Shown one piece after another: positions 43,003-45,828 of a stretch of DNA of 45,828 bases. Each line of letters opens with the position of its first letter. The first letter of the stretch is position 1. The DNA is from Mailhella sp. (GTDB taxonomy: Bacteria > Desulfobacterota > Desulfovibrionia > Desulfovibrionales > Desulfovibrionaceae): NCBI GenBank assembly GCA_017408905.1, contig JAFQTU010000031.1, forward strand, positions 1 through 45,828. The letters run 5' to 3'. The notes under the pieces were generated by a model that saw only the letters and a program-made list of their open reading frames with translations, was not told the DNA's origin and did not search any database. Made by a program: the position numbers and the translations under genes.

Positions 43003-44451
43003 TTAGTCGTCAGCTTCTTCCTTCTTGCCCATGCCCTTGAGGCCGTACATGGTGGTGGAACCGGAGGACCAGTAAGCCACCTTTTCTTCGTTGACGAGGG
43101 CGGTAAGAACAGCCTTGACCTTGCGGGGGCTGGCGCCGGGGAACAGTTCGAGGAACTGGTTGAAGTAGTACTTCGTCTTGGCACCGGGCTTGCTGGTCTT
43201 TTCAACGAGCCAGTTGTACACGAGGGCAGTGTCTTCTTCGGTAACGCCGGCGTTGCCGCCTTCAGCGTGAGCTTCAGCGCCCTTGTAGGCATCAGCAGCC
43301 ATTTCAGAGAACTTGAACTGGGTGGACTGACGCCAGCTGTAGTAAGCGTGGTCGCGGAAGTCGTCGATCAGCTGAGGAGTGAACTCGAGGTCGCACATTT
43401 CGAAGAACTTTTCCCAGCCGATGCGTTCGGCCCAGTCGCCAAGGCGTTCGTACTTGTTGGCGTTGGCGGCGTACACGTCAAGGATGTGCTTCACGGTAGC
43501 GCAGAGGGTAGGCCAGCGGGGAGTTTCGTTTTCGATGTAGGAAACGACGACCTTGGAGAACTTAGGACGGCTGATACGGTTGGAGATCTTGCCGCCGACC
43601 ATGATGAGGCAGCCGTCGCCTTCGCCATCGGAGATGGGAAGGGCGGGGCACATGGTGTAGCAGTTACCGCAGTACATGCAGCGTTCGCCCTTGATGGCCA
43701 CGGAGTTGACCTTCTGACCGTTCACTTCTTCCTTGGTGGGACGCACGGCGGCCACGGGGCAGGCGGCGACGGCAAGGGGAATTTCGCAGAGCTGGTCAAC
43801 CCATTCCTGGTCGATCATCGGAGGCTTGCGGTGGATACCGACGATACCGATGTCGGACACGTGCACGGCGCCGCACATGTTGAGGCAGCAGGCCAGGGAG
43901 ATGCGCACGGGGGCGGGCAGGCGATGGTTCTGGAAGTCGTCGAAGACGGTGTCCATCAGGGCCTTAACCGGGCCGGAGGCGTCGGTAGCGGGGGTGTGGC
44001 AGTGCATCCAGCCCTGGGTGTGCACGATGTTGGTCACGCCAGCACCGGTGCCGCCGATGGGGAACTTGTAGGAACCGCCGGCAAACTTACGAGAGGCGAG
44101 GTCGGCCTTGAGGGCAGCCAGGGTCTCTTCGTCGGTCACCATGAATTCGACGTTGTTACGGGTGGTGAAACGCACGTGGCCGCCGCAGTACTTGTCGGCG
44201 ATTTCGCAGATTTCACGGATGTGCACGGTGGTGATGGTACGAGCGCCACCGCAGCGGACGGTGTACACCTTGTCGCCGGATTCGGCAACGTGCATGAGCA
44301 CGCCGGGTTCCAGGATTTCGTGATACAGCCACTTGCCGAAGTTCTTAGCGATGACTTCGGGGAAGAAGGAGTCGTACTTGCGGGGGCCGATATCAGAGAT
44401 ACGGCCTTCCATGGGTTTGGCGGGATCGTAACCGGAAGAAATAAAAGCCAT
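43003..44451 (-). CDS. dsrB: Dissimilatory sulfite reductase beta subunit fused to DsrD
   Basis: DsrB with DsrA reduces sulfite, with DsrC as partner, in anaerobic respiration. Residues 1-381 are a full DsrB: the siroheme/[4Fe-4S] ligands Cys151, Cys188, Cys189 and Cys193, and a ferredoxin domain with Cys258, Cys261 and Cys264. About 21 linker residues (382-402) lead to a complete DsrD winged-helix domain (403-482, with [20 protein letters not shown] and [14 protein letters not shown]). Free DsrD is normally a separate gene right after dsrB. This fusion is described from Bilophila wadsworthia. AAGGAGAG precedes the ATG, and dsrA ends 18 bases upstream. Confidence 0.97.
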   Translation of the reverse strand: MAFISSGYDPAKPMEGRISDIGPRKYDSFFPEVIAKNFGKWLYHEILEPGVLMHVAESGDKVYTVRCGGARTITTVHIREICEIADKYCGGHVRFTTRNNVEFMVTDEETLAALKADLASRKFAGGSYKFPIGGTGAGVTNIVHTQGWMHCHTPATDASGPVKALMDTVFDDFQNHRLPAPVRISLACCLNMCGAVHVSDIGIVGIHRKPPMIDQEWVDQLCEIPLAVAACPVAAVRPTKEEVNGQKVNSVAIKGERCMYCGNCYTMCPALPISDGEGDGCLIMVGGKISNRISRPKFSKVVVSYIENETPRWPTLCATVKHILDVYAANANKYERLGDWAERIGWEKFFEMCDLEFTPQLIDDFRDHAYYSWRQSTQFKFSEMAADAYKGAEAHAEGGNAGVTEEDTALVYNWLVEKTSKPGAKTKYYFNQFLELFPGASPRKVKAVLTALVNEEKVAYWSSGSTTMYGLKGMGKKEEADD

Positions 44452-44469
44452 TTTCTACTCTCCTTCTGA

Positions 44470-45783
44470 TTAGCGCTGGTGGCGTTCGCGGTAAGCCACG
44501 AGGTCGCGAGTCCAACCGCCAGGCACGTCTTCTTCCTTGAAGAGGATGTAGGGGTTGGTACGGGGTTCGATGACGTGCTGAGGAACGGGGGGAATTTCGG
44601 TCACTTCGAGCAGCTTCTGGAAGGAGAGGCGACGGATGGTTTCACCGAGACGTTCACGGTTCTTACCTTCTTCCATCCACCAGTCCCAGATCTTTTCGAT
44701 AACGCCCTTGATTTCATCGAAGGGTTCTTCAGCGGGAATGAAGGGAACGAGGAGGGAGCCCATCTGAGCACCGTCGAGGATGGGGGCCTTAGCGCCGACG
44801 AGGATGGAGGCGCCGCGGTCGTCACCGATGTGCAGAGCGCGAGGCATGGTGTTGATGCAGTGCATGCAGCGCACGCATTCCTTGGTGTCGATGGAGAGCT
44901 TGTTGCCGTCCCAGCTCATGCAGTGAGTGGGGCAGAGGTCGATGACTTCCTTCTGCAGGTCGAACTTGCCCCAGTCGCGGCCGGAGTGGGCGCCAGCGTT
45001 GGGAGCGAATTCACCGGCCACATAGGCCTTCACAGCTTCCTGGTCGATCTTGATGTCGTCCTTCCAGGTGCCGATGACGGAGAAGTCGGAGCGGGCCATG
45101 GAAGCCACGCAGCCGTTGGGGCAGCCGTCGAACTTGAACTTAAACTTGTAGGGGAAAGCGGGACGATGGAGTTCGTCCTGGTAGTCCTGGGTCAGCTGGT
45201 AGCAGGCGAGCTGGGTGTTGTAGCAGGCGTATTCGCAGCGAGACATGCCGAGGCAGGCGGCGGGGGTACGCAGGTTGGAGCCGGAGCCACCAAGGTCAAC
45301 GTCCAGATTGTGGGTCAGTTCGTAGAAGATTTCTTCGAGCTGAGGAGTCTGGGTACCGATGAGCACGAGGTCACCGGTGGAGCCGTGCAGGTTGGTCACG
45401 CCGGAGCCGCGGAGATCCCAGATGTCGCAGATGCCGCGCAGGAATTCGGAGCTGTAGTACTTACCGGAAGGCTGAGCCACACGGACAGTGTGGAAGTGAG
45501 CCACGCCGGGGAACTTTTCGGGCTGGTCGCAGTAACGGCCGATAACGCCGCCGCCGTAACCGAACACGCCGACGATACCGCCGTGCTTCCAGTGGGTTTC
45601 CTTGTCCTGATAGGACAGTTCCATGATGCCAAGCAGATCCTCAGGGGCGTCGCCGGGAATCTGGTAGTCAAGACCCTGAGCGTTCTGAGCGCGGCTTTCG
45701 GCAAGCTGCTTGATATCAGAAACAAAGCTGGGCCAAGGACCGGATTCGAGCTGGTCCAGCAGGGGAGTTGCATGTTTCGCCAT
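44470..45783 (-). CDS. dsrA: Dissimilatory sulfite reductase alpha subunit
   Basis: DsrA is the alpha chain of the alpha2-beta2 sulfite reductase (desulfoviridin type) in the cytosol. The 437-residue protein has the siroheme-coupled cluster ligands Cys177, Cys183, Cys221 and Cys225 (CLGMSRCEYAC and GCPNGC) and an inserted ferredoxin domain with Cys284, Cys303, Cys306 and Cys309 (CVRCMHC). Length and cysteine positions match Desulfovibrio DsrA. The start at 45783 has GGAGG seven bases upstream. The operon promoter would lie beyond the window edge, because only 45 bases are left upstream. Confidence 0.98.
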   Translation of the reverse strand: MAKHATPLLDQLESGPWPSFVSDIKQLAESRAQNAQGLDYQIPGDAPEDLLGIMELSYQDKETHWKHGGIVGVFGYGGGVIGRYCDQPEKFPGVAHFHTVRVAQPSGKYYSSEFLRGICDIWDLRGSGVTNLHGSTGDLVLIGTQTPQLEEIFYELTHNLDVDLGGSGSNLRTPAACLGMSRCEYACYNTQLACYQLTQDYQDELHRPAFPYKFKFKFDGCPNGCVASMARSDFSVIGTWKDDIKIDQEAVKAYVAGEFAPNAGAHSGRDWGKFDLQKEVIDLCPTHCMSWDGNKLSIDTKECVRCMHCINTMPRALHIGDDRGASILVGAKAPILDGAQMGSLLVPFIPAEEPFDEIKGVIEKIWDWWMEEGKNRERLGETIRRLSFQKLLEVTEIPPVPQHVIEPRTNPYILFKEEDVPGGWTRDLVAYRERHQR

Positions 45784-45828
45784 TGCCTTACCTCCACATG
45801 GTTAATTATGGGTCTGTCGCTCGGCCAA

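Overview
The window is a GC-rich, gene-dense piece of a bacterial chromosome that fits the family Desulfovibrionaceae. The strongest evidence is at the right end: dsrA followed by a dsrB gene whose protein carries DsrD as a C-terminal domain. That DsrB-DsrD fusion is described from Bilophila wadsworthia, so a Bilophila-like, sulfite-respiring relative of Desulfovibrio is the best guess. A lipid A gene (lpxC), lipoproteins and a Ccm cytochrome c maturation system with a cysteine-type CcmE agree with an anaerobic Gram-negative of this group. I see no phage, insertion sequence or CRISPR array. The long open frames antisense to real genes are composition shadows.

Layout. 139-3909 (-): rarD-type permease, ispG and proS in one tight unit. 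3970-5489 (-): a SLOG-like protein, a glycine-zipper lipoprotein and a small RRM RNA-binding protein. 5752-8511 (-): mutL and an RNase D-type exonuclease. 8639-15275 (-): the ccm operon (ccmE, F, A, B, C, D and a TPR protein) running directly into mnmE. 15445-16509 (-): a DUF21/CBS membrane protein. 16618-19763: an HxlR-type regulator facing away from copZ and copA, a copper-handling unit. 19938-25880 (-): tRNA-Leu, tig, clpP, clpX and lon, a protein quality-control block. 26082-30188 (-): a small conserved protein with a Fur-box-like promoter, dapA, nrnA, ylxP and argJ. 30376-38766 (+): lepB, recR, a small zinc-ribbon protein, an LtaS/OpgB-type sulfatase, rnhA, prmC, lpxC, adenine deaminase and a DUF805/zinc-ribbon protein. 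38875-41371: a PfkB-family kinase (-), then nth and a lipoprotein (+). 41452-45783 (-): a CbiA/DsrN-type amidotransferase downstream of dsrA and dsrB-dsrD.

How the parts work together. The dsr block encodes the terminal sulfite reductase (desulfoviridin type), and the amidotransferase next to it could amidate its siroheme. The ccm operon supplies the multihaem cytochromes such organisms need. Its CcmE has Cys-x3-Tyr in place of the usual haem-binding His, and no ccmG or ccmH is present, matching the Ccm variant described from Desulfovibrio. tig-clpP-clpX-lon couples nascent-chain folding with ATP-dependent proteolysis. The copper unit pairs a cytosolic chaperone with a P1B-type exporter under a likely local regulator.

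Regulation and structure. Hairpin terminators are clear for most units. Candidate regulatory sites are an inverted GTACT repeat between the HxlR gene and copZ, a TGTGA-N6-TCAC site upstream of ccmE, and a Fur-box-like sequence overlapping a -35 element upstream of the 26082-26444 gene. A palindromic module of stacked hairpins sits just after the stop codons of copA, lon and the PfkB-family kinase and may be a dispersed repeat family. All non-coding gaps are shorter than 300 bases.
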